64,000 nucleotides of DNA from Pseudoalteromonas sp. '520P1 No. 423'. GTDB lineage: Bacteria > Pseudomonadota > Gammaproteobacteria > Enterobacterales > Alteromonadaceae. A program made the translations under genes and the position numbers. Shown here in pieces: positions 27,657 through 40,529 of the stretch. Under the pieces are notes generated by a model, which saw only the letters and a program-made list of their open reading frames with translations, did no database searches and was not told where the DNA came from. Within the stretch, counting starts at the first letter, position 1. Each line of letters begins with the position of its first letter. The DNA lies in NCBI RefSeq assembly GCF_001269985.1, contig NZ_BBZB01000001.1, positions 1,054,001 to 1,118,000 on the forward strand, given 5' to 3'.

Positions 27657-29567
27657 CTATTTATTATGAGTAGGCTCATCGATAGAGAATAGACTCACTT
27701 TGTTTCTACCTGAATTTTTGGCATCATAAAGTGCAGTATCTGACTGAGTGATATGATCTGATATTTTAAGATTGTCGTTTTTACTAATGATAGAGATACC
27801 AAAACTGGCGCTAATAGGCTTAGACATACCTAAAGGGAGAGTGTCAAATTGATATAGCTTTTCCCTAATTAGATCAAGCTTATTTATTATCTCCGTTTTA
27901 CTTGCACCTTTGATTGCAAATAAAAACTCTTCACCGCCCATCCGACAAAAAACATCATTTTTACTTAATTGTGATAAAGCAATGTTTACACTCGCTTTAA
28001 TCACTTCATCACCAATGTCATGGCCATAAGCATCATTTATACTTTTAAAGTGATCAAGATCCATCATAGCAATTGCCATTGTATTATTAGCACTAGATTT
28101 GAAAAATTTATTATGTATTTTTTGTGCTTGCTGGATACCAAATCTACGATTGCTAATTTGTGTTAGTCCATCGGTATTTGCTAATTTTTTAACCTTTTTA
28201 AGTAAATATATTAGCCATATAAATAGAGCAATTAATACAATGCAAAAACTAGACAGTATCAATAGGTATTTATCTTTTGCATCTATGAGTTGTTTGGTTA
28301 AATTTAACTCTTTTTGCTGTGATTGGTTATTTTTTTCAAGCGCATAAACTACCTTTGTTTGCTCTTCAACATGGGCTGCATTTTCTGCTCGTGCGACACG
28401 TCTTTCCATATGGCTTTGAGATTCAGGGGCTGTAATGTTTTTTATCATGTTTTTTGTTGTGTGATACAGCTCATCAATATTTTTACTTTTATATAAAATA
28501 TCAATTTTCATATTGTCTATTTCAAACTGTGCATAAGTACTGATATCTTTTATGTTTTTCTCAATTTCTAGAATAATGTTTTGCGCTTTTTCATGCTGCC
28601 CTGATTCTATGAGGGCTTTTGCTAAGGTGAGCTTAATTTGTTTTATTTTTTGAATATTTTTTAGATTGGGGTGTTCTAATAGCTCCTTTAATAAAGATAT
28701 TGTTTGAGCGTAGTTTTTTAGTTGATAGCTAATAGAGGCTAATGATGATGTTAGGTTGATTCTGCCATTATCGGATAATTTTAGGTTTTGATCTTTTAGT
28801 GCTTGCTCAACTATCTCATAAGCTTTTTGTGCATTGCCATTTCTTGTATACCAAATAGCTTTTAGTTCAGTAATTAAGGGGTAATATAAATCTGCTTCAA
28901 GTTTGAGTACTTCAGTTTCAAGCTTATTGATAAGTGCTTCAGAACTAGCATCCATCATCATAGTGACACGGAGATTCGTAATGTTATATTGCATTTCTAA
29001 AGCCGGATAATATTGTTCTTGTTTCAGCCATTGCTTTTTGTTTTTAATAGCAATATCTAAAGCAACATCAATAATATTGTTACGAATAAATTCATAATAT
29101 AAAGCACGATTAAATACTGCGCTTAAATAGGCATTATTATGTGATTCTATTTCAGCCTCTAATGCTTGTAATTGTTCTAAAAACTTCGGTGAGTTACCTA
29201 AAGAGAGGTCGACTTTAAGTGAGAGTAATGACAGCCATATCTCTTTATTATTACCGAATGATTGTAATAGTGCAGGTAGGCGGTTTTTGATTTGCAGTAG
29301 TTGAAAGTGATTTTGTTGATTTGCAGCAATACTGAGCTTTATTACGATTAAACGTAGTTTATTCTTGTTTGATATATTATTAAATTCAGGTTCTATTTTT
29401 TGTATTTCAGCTTCTGCAGATTGTATGTTTTTAAAATAGTATTTCTCAATTAAGTTTAATGACTCATCAATAGTTTGAGCTTGAGATGATGAACTAAATA
29501 AAATAATGCTACATAATAATGTGATAATGGATATACGTGATATATATGTTTTGTGAAATAAATTCAT
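27657..29567 (-). CDS. Membrane diguanylate cyclase with TPR-like periplasmic sensor
   Basis: The 636-residue protein has a signal peptide (to about residue 30). A long helical region at ~40-390 has TPR-like helices, then a coiled coil (about 390-425), one membrane helix at ~430-453 (LLILSSFCIVLIALFIWLIY) and a GGDEF domain at ~462-630. The active site is GGEEF at 544-548, with metal ligands in MMDLDHFKSIND, so it should make cyclic-di-GMP. The usual RxxD product-inhibition site is SKND here, so feedback inhibition is probably lost. It is first in an operon with the tyrosine phosphatase. Confidence 0.92.
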   Translation of the reverse strand: MNLFHKTYISRISIITLLCSIILFSSSSQAQTIDESLNLIEKYYFKNIQSAEAEIQKIEPEFNNISNKNKLRLIVIKLSIAANQQNHFQLLQIKNRLPALLQSFGNNKEIWLSLLSLKVDLSLGNSPKFLEQLQALEAEIESHNNAYLSAVFNRALYYEFIRNNIIDVALDIAIKNKKQWLKQEQYYPALEMQYNITNLRVTMMMDASSEALINKLETEVLKLEADLYYPLITELKAIWYTRNGNAQKAYEIVEQALKDQNLKLSDNGRINLTSSLASISYQLKNYAQTISLLKELLEHPNLKNIQKIKQIKLTLAKALIESGQHEKAQNIILEIEKNIKDISTYAQFEIDNMKIDILYKSKNIDELYHTTKNMIKNITAPESQSHMERRVARAENAAHVEEQTKVVYALEKNNQSQQKELNLTKQLIDAKDKYLLILSSFCIVLIALFIWLIYLLKKVKKLANTDGLTQISNRRFGIQQAQKIHNKFFKSSANNTMAIAMMDLDHFKSINDAYGHDIGDEVIKASVNIALSQLSKNDVFCRMGGEEFLFAIKGASKTEIINKLDLIREKLYQFDTLPLGMSKPISASFGISIISKNDNLKISDHITQSDTALYDAKNSGRNKVSLFSIDEPTHNK

Positions 29568-29816
29568 TTTTGGCGGTTATAGTTCTTATTATACTTTTTT
29601 ATATCATTGTTTTTTATTAAAAGCATGTTCTTTATTTTTACTTGTTAACTCTCATAATGTGCTTCTATCATCTCAATTTACCGTTTGTCATTAATTTAAT
29701 TTCTACAAGTTAAATTGCTAGATACTTATTACATCAGAAAAATAAAGCCTACTCATTTTAGTTAGGTTTATTATGCCAAATTAGGTTTTTGTGCATATTG
29801 AGAAGAGGATGTAATT

Positions 29817-30290
29817 ATGACAAGTTCAAATTATGAATATTCACAAAATAGAGAATACAAAAATATTATAACGGTTGAACTTACGAGTTTTACCCGTAGA
29901 TTTGCAGCAATCATAATAGACAGCATTCTACTAAGTTTGATTTTAGCTGTATTTTTTGCAGTTTTTTATGGTGATTCAGACTGGCTAGCGAATCAAAATG
30001 AATGGAGTTTTAACGGTATAGTGTATAACGAGCTATTACCTTTATTGCTAGTTGTGATGTTTTGGGTTCATAAAGCAGCTACACCAGGTAAAATGTTATT
30101 AAATGCCAAAGTGGTTGATGCCAAAACGGGTAATAACTTATCTATCGGCCAATCAATTATTAGATATGTCGGTTATATTATTTCTGCTATTCCATTTGGT
30201 TTAGGTTTTATCTGGGCTTTATTTGATGAAAAAAAACGAGGCTGGCACGATATGTTAGCAGGGAGTATGGTTATTAGAAATGATGGTTAA
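29817..30290 (+). CDS. RDD family membrane protein
   Basis: The 157-residue protein has the RDD signature: SFTRRFAAIIIDSILL (Arg, Asp in the first helix), a central FWVHKAATPGKMLLNAKVVD and a C-terminal DEKKRGWHDMLAGSMVI. It has three membrane helices. RDD proteins are small inner-membrane proteins; some are linked to ion transport, most have no assigned role. GAGAAGAGGA precedes the ATG. It is a single gene, followed by a long palindromic repeat and a terminator. The upstream 29568-29816 stretch shows no gene. Confidence 0.9.
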   Translation: MTSSNYEYSQNREYKNIITVELTSFTRRFAAIIIDSILLSLILAVFFAVFYGDSDWLANQNEWSFNGIVYNELLPLLLVVMFWVHKAATPGKMLLNAKVVDAKTGNNLSIGQSIIRYVGYIISAIPFGLGFIWALFDEKKRGWHDMLAGSMVIRNDG

Positions 30291-30292
30291 TT

Positions 30293-30468
30293 TATACCCA
30301 AGCCACTTCAAGATGCGAGTTTCAGATGTCCCCGCAGGGTTGGTTTAGAAACGCTTTATACTGCGTTATTGATTTTGAAAAGGGAATGACCATTATCTGC
30401 AATCAATGCCTTGTCTAAAGCGTTTCTAACGCCAACTGAATTCTGCATCTTGGAGTGGTTTGGGTATA
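30293..30468. repeat. 176-bp long-palindrome element (MITE-like)
   Basis: The outer arms begin TATACCCAAGCCACTTCAAG and match the reverse complement of the right end in 22 of 24 positions. Inner arms (TTAGAAACGCTTTA near 30354 and TAAAGCGTTTCTAA near 30416) continue the pairing, so nearly the whole element could fold on itself. It has no open frame. It sits between an RDD gene and its terminator, as a dispersed non-coding repeat would. Confidence 0.75.
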
Positions 30469-30469
30469 T

Positions 30470-30501
30470 AAAGAGCCTATCTTAATTGATAGGCTCTTTT
30501 T
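30470..30501. terminator. Strong bidirectional terminator
   Basis: AAAGAGCCTATC, TTAATT loop, GATAGGCTCTTT with T-run: a 12-bp perfect stem between the convergent RDD and U32 genes. Confidence 0.85.
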
Positions 30502-30521
30502 GGTTTAGACTATTTATGGTA

Positions 30522-32780
30522 TTACAAACCGTTGTGGTACTGCACGTTAGTTCTTTGTTCTACTAAATGGTTCAACGATTGCTCAGCTTCAGTTTTACCT
30601 TCAAGCAATAATTCAAACTGTTTTATCAGATCTTCTTTATCTGGTGATGTTTTATCACCAGCACCGATATTAGTTAAATCAATCATAAAGTTATCAAATA
30701 AGTGAGAAAGATCATTAATGATCTCCATATTTAAGAACTGATCTTGATTATAAATACTAGGGTAACCGGCTTTTTGCTTATCAATGGCAAAAGAGTCACC
30801 TTTTAAGTTAGTAATGCTGGTAGATTTATCACACGACAACATACAGCCATTATCAATACGTGGCTTTTCACAACCAACACTTTGTTGGAAGAAACACTGC
30901 CTGCTTACCATTAATAGAATTGGATGATAAATACTGTACATCATTTTAAAGTTTTCAGGACGCGCAATGTTTTGTATTTGTTGGCGGTTTATTTCGTTTG
31001 AAATAAACGCACCGCTACAATCAAAGGTTTCTTTCATTGCCATTAGGGCATATGAATTTGTGATATTTAAAAATGGACCAGCTATCCATTTTATACCTAG
31101 CTTATGCGCTTCATAAGCGATGCCTGTATTGTTAGTTACAATAAGTTCAGGTTTTACTTGTTGTAGGATATTAAGCGCTACATCGTAATCTTTCCCAATT
31201 AATACAGAAGGGAACCAAGGAATTAACCTTGGATTTTGCTTTAAAAAGTCGATGTATTTAGTGCAGCCGCGTTTGTAAGCATCTGGTAGTTTGAAATAAA
31301 TATCTGCATCAGTCGTATCTGCTAATTTTACATCTGCTTCATCACAAATTAAAATTGATAATTTAGTACCTGACTCTGTTTTTTCATGGTTAACTAATTT
31401 TGGTAATGCGACTTCAGCTACAATTTCTTGAGATTCATTTAATAAAGCAGATACTTTATTTTTAATTTGCGTTAACTCTTTATAAGTAATGCATAAATCT
31501 GACTCTAATTCATCCGTATTAATAGGTTGTAAGTTGTAGCCTGCATTATTTAGGCTTTTAAATCTGTGCTCTAATAACTCAGCATCAAAATTAACTTTAT
31601 CGCTTTGTCTTAATTCAGAGTCAGATATAACAACATAAGTTTGTTGCTCTACTGAAAAACCTTCAGTTGTTACTGTTAAAGTTAATGGTGTACCTTGTTT
31701 ACCCGAAAAGCTTAAGGTAAGCGGTACTTTTTCAATACTCAGATGTTTTATTTTGTCATCTACAGTGGCATTAATAATGCTTTTTTCTTGATGAAGTTCT
31801 TGCTTGGCATCAAAAATTTGCACCACTGAAATGGCATTACTTTTATTGATAGCGTGATCTTTTGAGTTATCACGTGGGTTATCAATAAACATTGATTGGT
31901 TTAAATCACCTTTTAAGAATGAGTTTGTAAAATCGCGATTAAATACTTTATATAAACGTTCGCCATCTTCTAATAATTCGCCCGTTTTTAAAAAACCATC
32001 AATTTGTTTTCTAAAGCTATCAATTACTGTATGTACGTAACTTGAACCTTTAATACGCCCTTCAACTTTAAAAGAATGTACGCCAGCTTCGATCAATGCA
32101 GGTAAATCAAAAAATGCTGAGTTGTCTTTTATGTTTAACGGAAAGTTGTTACCTGACTCGGTTGTTTCGTATTCTTCTCTACAAGCTTGGCTACAACGAC
32201 CACGGTTACCTGAATTACCTACACTTGCAGATGTTGAGTAACATAATCCAGAGAAAGCCACACATAAAGAACCATGCACAAATACTTCAGTTAAAGTGTC
32301 ATGCTTACGACCAACAGCGGTTAATGCGGTAATTTCTCTTAAATTTAACTCTCTAGATAAGTTAACACGTGATGCACCTAACTTTTTCAAAAATGGAATT
32401 TGGCCAGCATTATGTGTTGTTAACTGTGTTGAAGCATGAATATCTAACGTAGGGAAATGTTTAGTAAGCAGATTAAACATACCCAAATCTTGAACAATTA
32501 CACCATCTAATGTGGTATTTACTAATTTATTTAATAATTTTGTGAGCGCTTTAAATTCTCTTTCAAGAATAACAATGTTAAGTGTTAAAAAGATCTGACA
32601 CTCATATTGATGTGCAAGTCGTATGATCCCAATGAGTTCATCAAAAGAAATATTAGATGCACGATTACGGGCATTAAAGGTATCTAAACCGCAATAAACG
32701 GCATCGGCACCAGCTATAATCGCTGCTTTTATGGCATCAACATCGCCACCAGGCGCTAATAATTCAATGTTAGGATTCAT
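30522..32780 (-). CDS. U32 family (collagenase-like) protein, RlhA-like
   Basis: The 752-residue protein has an N-terminal U32 TIM-barrel domain (IELLAPGGDVDAIKAAI, GADAVYCGLDTFNARNRASN, IFLTLNIV, IHASTQLTTHN). Iron-sulfur-type cysteines lie in GSLCVAFSGLCYST and GRCSQAC. The substrate loop is FKVEGRIKG. The N-terminal half fits E. coli RlhA (YdcP), which hydroxylates 23S rRNA C2501, better than TrhP or UbiU. The C-terminal part is longer than in RlhA (~650 aa) and has an extra cysteine cluster (QCFFQQSVGCEKP, CMLSC). The role is inferred: an iron-sulfur, prephenate-dependent RNA hydroxylase. Confidence 0.75.
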   Translation of the reverse strand: MNPNIELLAPGGDVDAIKAAIIAGADAVYCGLDTFNARNRASNISFDELIGIIRLAHQYECQIFLTLNIVILEREFKALTKLLNKLVNTTLDGVIVQDLGMFNLLTKHFPTLDIHASTQLTTHNAGQIPFLKKLGASRVNLSRELNLREITALTAVGRKHDTLTEVFVHGSLCVAFSGLCYSTSASVGNSGNRGRCSQACREEYETTESGNNFPLNIKDNSAFFDLPALIEAGVHSFKVEGRIKGSSYVHTVIDSFRKQIDGFLKTGELLEDGERLYKVFNRDFTNSFLKGDLNQSMFIDNPRDNSKDHAINKSNAISVVQIFDAKQELHQEKSIINATVDDKIKHLSIEKVPLTLSFSGKQGTPLTLTVTTEGFSVEQQTYVVISDSELRQSDKVNFDAELLEHRFKSLNNAGYNLQPINTDELESDLCITYKELTQIKNKVSALLNESQEIVAEVALPKLVNHEKTESGTKLSILICDEADVKLADTTDADIYFKLPDAYKRGCTKYIDFLKQNPRLIPWFPSVLIGKDYDVALNILQQVKPELIVTNNTGIAYEAHKLGIKWIAGPFLNITNSYALMAMKETFDCSGAFISNEINRQQIQNIARPENFKMMYSIYHPILLMVSRQCFFQQSVGCEKPRIDNGCMLSCDKSTSITNLKGDSFAIDKQKAGYPSIYNQDQFLNMEIINDLSHLFDNFMIDLTNIGAGDKTSPDKEDLIKQFELLLEGKTEAEQSLNHLVEQRTNVQYHNGL

Positions 32781-32893
32781 ATTTACAACTTGTATCTGTT
32801 AAATTTAAAGGAGGGGATTTTACATACATCTTTGTACTATGAACATAATTAAAGTGTATTATTACTACATATAAAGCCAAACCAAAACCTAAA

Positions 32894-33559
32894 ATGAAAG
32901 AACCTACTGATTTACCAATACTTTATTCATTAAGAAATTGCCCTTACGCGATGCGTGCTAGGTTTGGTATTTTTAAATCTAAACAGCAAGTTATTTTACG
33001 AGATATCGTTTTAAGTAATAAACCAGATGAAATGATAGCTGCATCCCCAAAAGGGGAAGTGCCTACATTAGTTGTTTCACCCTCATTAATAATAGATCAA
33101 AGTTTAGAGGTGATGCTTTGGGCTTTAAATAAAAATGATCCAAATGATCTTTTGCATAGTAATAATGAAGAAGCTTTACCTTTAATGTTAAAATTGATAG
33201 AGAGTTTTGATATCGGTTTTAAAGCCGCTTTTGATAAATACAGCGCAGCAAAGCGTTATCATGACGACAATGTTGAACAGTATCGCCAAGATTGTGAGGT
33301 ATATATAAGCGATTTAGAGCAAAGATTAACTAAACATGCCTTTTTAATATCAGAAAATGAAAGTTTAGCGGATATTGCATTAATATCCTTTATTAGAAAA
33401 TTTGCGAGAGTTGAACGCAAGTGGTATTTACAATCACCTTATCCAAAAATGAGAGCTTGGCTTAATAGCTACTTACAAAGTGCATTGTTTTCTAAAGTAA
33501 TGAAAGAATATCCATTATGGCTAGAATCAAAAGAAGTAATTATTTTTGGTGATAAGTAA
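32894..33559 (+). CDS. Glutathione S-transferase-like protein
   Basis: The 221-residue product has a thioredoxin-type N-terminal half: YSLRNCPYAMRARFGI with a Cys-Pro-Tyr, cis-proline in GEVPTLVV, then DQSLEVMLWAL. An all-helical C-terminal half ends in a conserved N-capping segment (LADIALISFIRKFARVE). The CPYA site suggests a cysteine-type (omega/Grx2-like) rather than a Tyr/Ser transferase. Cytosolic redox or conjugation role likely. The next gene starts 80 bp later on the same strand. Confidence 0.85.
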   Translation: MKEPTDLPILYSLRNCPYAMRARFGIFKSKQQVILRDIVLSNKPDEMIAASPKGEVPTLVVSPSLIIDQSLEVMLWALNKNDPNDLLHSNNEEALPLMLKLIESFDIGFKAAFDKYSAAKRYHDDNVEQYRQDCEVYISDLEQRLTKHAFLISENESLADIALISFIRKFARVERKWYLQSPYPKMRAWLNSYLQSALFSKVMKEYPLWLESKEVIIFGDK

Positions 33560-33638
33560 CTACTTGCTCTAGTACTCACATTTGCGCTTATACATAACCA
33601 ACAGTATCATGACATTTTTTGCATCTTTTAAGTTTAAA

Positions 33639-34553
33639 ATGTCTTTAGCCTTAGTTACCCACCCTGAATATAGTTATGACTTTCCCCAAAAGCATCGTTT
33701 TCCGATGCAAAAATTTAAACTCTTACATCAATATTTAAAAGAGCAGGGCATAGCGACAGCTTCAAATACAGTTAGACCTGGCAGTGCAAAAATAGAATTA
33801 CTGCAAAACGCGCATTGCCCTGACTATTTAAATAGATTTATAACTAATCAACTTACAGATAAAGAAATACGTAGAATGGGCCTGCCTTGGAGTGAAGGTT
33901 TATTGCGTAGAACACTTATTTCACCCGTAGGTACTACCTTAGCTTGCCAATTAGCATTAAAAAATGGCATTGCATGTCATCTAGCTGGTGGCACGCATCA
34001 TGCACATTATGATTTTGCATCTGGTTTTTGTATTTTGAACGACTTAGCAATTTCCGCAAATACGCTTATTACACAAGGAAAGGTAAAAAAGGTTTTAATA
34101 TTTGATGTAGATGTTCATCAAGGAGATGGTACTGCGCGAATTTTAGAGAATAACGATAAAGTATTTACTTGTTCAGTGCATTGTGAAAAAAACTTTCCTG
34201 CTAGAAAAGCCCAAAGTGATTTAGACATAAATATACCAAGAGATACCCAAACTGATGAGTACTTACAAATAATGGCTGATGGTTTTGAAAAGGCTGTAGC
34301 TATAAGTAAACCAGACTTTATTATTTATGATGCCGGCGTTGATGTATTCATAGATGATCCGCTCGGTTTATTAAATGTTAGTTTATCGGGAATTCGTGCT
34401 AGAGATAATTATGTACTAAAACGTTGCTTAGAATTAAAGATACCAGTGGCCACTGTAATAGGTGGTGGCTATGATAAAAATGAGCATTTATTAGCGCAGC
34501 GTCATGCAATAGCGGTAGAAGAAGCCTACAAATTATCAAATACGTTTTTATAA
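33639..34553 (+). CDS. Histone deacetylase-family (class II/AcuC-like) hydrolase
   Basis: Counting from ATG 33639 (MSLALVTHPEY), which matches the family start, the protein is 304 residues; upstream in-frame ATGs at 33582 and 33609 are less likely. Visible catalytic parts are GGTHHAH (His pair), FDVDVHQGDG (Asp and His zinc ligands), DAGVDVFIDDPLG (second Asp) and GGGYD (transition-state Tyr). It should be a zinc-dependent deacetylase acting on acetylated proteins, polyamines or small molecules. The substrate cannot be told. Confidence 0.88.
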   Translation: MSLALVTHPEYSYDFPQKHRFPMQKFKLLHQYLKEQGIATASNTVRPGSAKIELLQNAHCPDYLNRFITNQLTDKEIRRMGLPWSEGLLRRTLISPVGTTLACQLALKNGIACHLAGGTHHAHYDFASGFCILNDLAISANTLITQGKVKKVLIFDVDVHQGDGTARILENNDKVFTCSVHCEKNFPARKAQSDLDINIPRDTQTDEYLQIMADGFEKAVAISKPDFIIYDAGVDVFIDDPLGLLNVSLSGIRARDNYVLKRCLELKIPVATVIGGGYDKNEHLLAQRHAIAVEEAYKLSNTFL

Positions 34554-34690
34554 ATTGATTAAAGCAGTGTTTTGGGTATCAAGAAGTGAAGCTTTGCCTC
34601 TATTGTAAGCATGAAAACATCTCGTTTTAGGCTGTTTCGTTCGAAATATAAACGAATAGTCATTTAAATCAATTTTTCTCAAAAAAACAC

Positions 34691-34725
34691 TTGCGCAGAA
34701 TTTAAAAATGCCTATACTGCGCCTC
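34691..34725 (+). promoter_or_regulatory. rrn promoter P1
   Basis: TTGCGC at 34691-34696 and TATACT at 34713-34718 are 16 bp apart. GCGCCTCC follows, a GC-rich discriminator typical of stringently controlled rRNA promoters. Confidence 0.7.
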
Positions 34726-34851
34726 CACCGACACAGACGGCAAGCAACATTCTAAAAGGGATGTAGCGATATCGAATGATGTTGGAAGGAGATTTATCTC
34801 CAAAAAGTTTGAATCAGATTTAAAGTTAAAAAATTAATTTTAAATTAACCA

Positions 34852-34890
34852 TTGACTCAAAATTTTTAAGGTGTATTATGCACCTCCGCT
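34852..34890 (+). promoter_or_regulatory. rrn promoter P2
   Basis: TTGACT at 34852-34857 and TATTAT at 34874-34879 have a 16-bp spacer, followed by GCACCTCCGC. The discriminator repeats that of P1, so both are probably ppGpp-controlled. Confidence 0.7.
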
Positions 34891-34910
34891 TAGAAGCTCA
34901 GCTTCAAAGC

Positions 34911-34927
34911 AACGTTCTTTAACAATA
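34911..34927 (+). promoter_or_regulatory. boxA antitermination site of the rrn leader
   Basis: TTCTTTAACAATAAG closely matches the boxA consensus. A GAAGCTCAGCTTC hairpin just before it could be boxB. A second boxA-like TGCTCTTTAAAAATT lies in the 16S-23S spacer (about 36776). Confidence 0.65.
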
Positions 34928-35153
34928 AGTAATCATCTGTGTGGGCACTCTTGCAGATTGAGTTCTAAAGTCACTTTTCGAAGTGACACAAAATTAGAGT
35001 CTCATTAAAATCTGTTCAGTTAATCCTTTTAGGAAAGAGCGAGTGACTACACAGTCATATGCGACGTTAAGTTTAACTTTGTTAAATTTAATATCAAAAA
35101 CAGAATTCATTGAGCTGTCTCATCTATTTTATAGACAAAGACAAAAAACTTTT

Positions 35154-36696
<1,543 letters not shown>

Positions 36697-37036
36697 TACG
36701 AAAGAACTGGTTTGCATGCCAGTGTCCACACAGATGATTATTAAATAGTTTGTTCTTTGGAATGAATTATTTATGTGCTCTTTAAAAATTTGGAAAGCTG
36801 ATATAAAAATTCTAATAAATGTTTATTAAACATTTATTAAGAGTTTTCAAAAAGTAAAAGAAACGAATGATAGCCATGTTATATGGTGATGCATTCATGC
36901 CAATTTATTGTTTACTTATTTATAAGTAATTAATGATTGGCGTCTACTTTAGTATTCAAAACATTAACTTCTGGCGAAGTTAACTGTCACGAAATAATAC
37001 AGCGCATTTTAGTTGTAAGACTATTTTGGGTTGTAT
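36697..37036 (+). other. 16S-23S spacer, no tRNA
   Basis: This 340-bp spacer holds a boxA-like site and an inverted AAATGTTTATTAAACATTT. It has no cloverleaf, no GTTCGA/GTTCAA T-loop and no CCA, so this operon carries no spacer tRNA. Confidence 0.7.
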
Positions 37037-39924
<2,888 letters not shown>

Positions 39925-40135
39925 TACAACGCCAAAGTGGTTTTGTGTGTGATAGAAACAAGCAAGAAGTTAGTGTTAACTAAAGTAGAATACTTTTACG
40001 ATATCTGTATCAGCAGACCGAATTTATTAAAGAACAAGAACAAAGCGAATTAGGAATAATTTTATAAATTACATCCATGTAATTTACCCTAGCGGGCCGC
40101 ACTAAAGTGCGTTGAAAATTGTTCCAGACAAATTT

Positions 40136-40252
40136 TGCTTGGTGACAATAGCGTTTTGGACCCACCTGATCCCATGCCGAACTCAGAAGTGAAACGAAAC
40201 AGCGCCGATGATAGTGTGGGGTTTCCCATGTGAAAGTAGGACATCGCCAGGC
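40136..40252 (+). rRNA. rrf: 5S ribosomal RNA
   Basis: TGCTTGGTGACAATAGCG at the 5' end and CATCGCCAGGC at the 3' end pair as helix I. The core CCCATGCCGAACTCAGAAGT is intact. About 117 nt; the last base or two is uncertain. Confidence 0.95.
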
Positions 40253-40267
40253 TCCTAATTAAAGAAA

Positions 40268-40296
40268 GCCGATACAGAAATGTATCGGCTTTTTTG
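40268..40296 (+). terminator. rrn operon terminator
   Basis: GCCGATACA, GAAA loop, TGTATCGGC followed by six T. A near-identical hairpin recurs at 40464-40490. Confidence 0.9.
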
Positions 40297-40327
40297 CTTT
40301 TTATAATTTAAAAATATTGTGTTAGCT

Positions 40328-40492
40328 GGCATCGCCAGGCTTACCCTCATAATTTCAGTAAAAAGCCTAACTCATTGAGTTGGGATTTTCGCGTTTTAGA
40401 GTCTAATATTATTCAGTCTAAAGATGCCAATACATCAGGCTCCACTCTCATAATCATAAGAAAGCCGATACAGATATGTATCGGCTTTTTTG
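40328..40492 (+). repeat. Two further 5S-end/terminator-like modules
   Basis: GGCATCGCCAGGCTTACC (about 40328) repeats the 3' end of 5S and is followed by a hairpin CCTAACTC ATT GAGTTGGG with T residues. Then ATACATCAGGCTCCACTC (about 40429) is followed by AAAGCCGATACA...TGTATCGGCTTTTTT. They look like leftovers of 5S genes with their terminators, or copies made by recombination between rrn operons. Confidence 0.55.
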
Positions 40493-40529
40493 CTTTGTGG
40501 TGTTTATGAATTTAATGTGATTGGCATTA

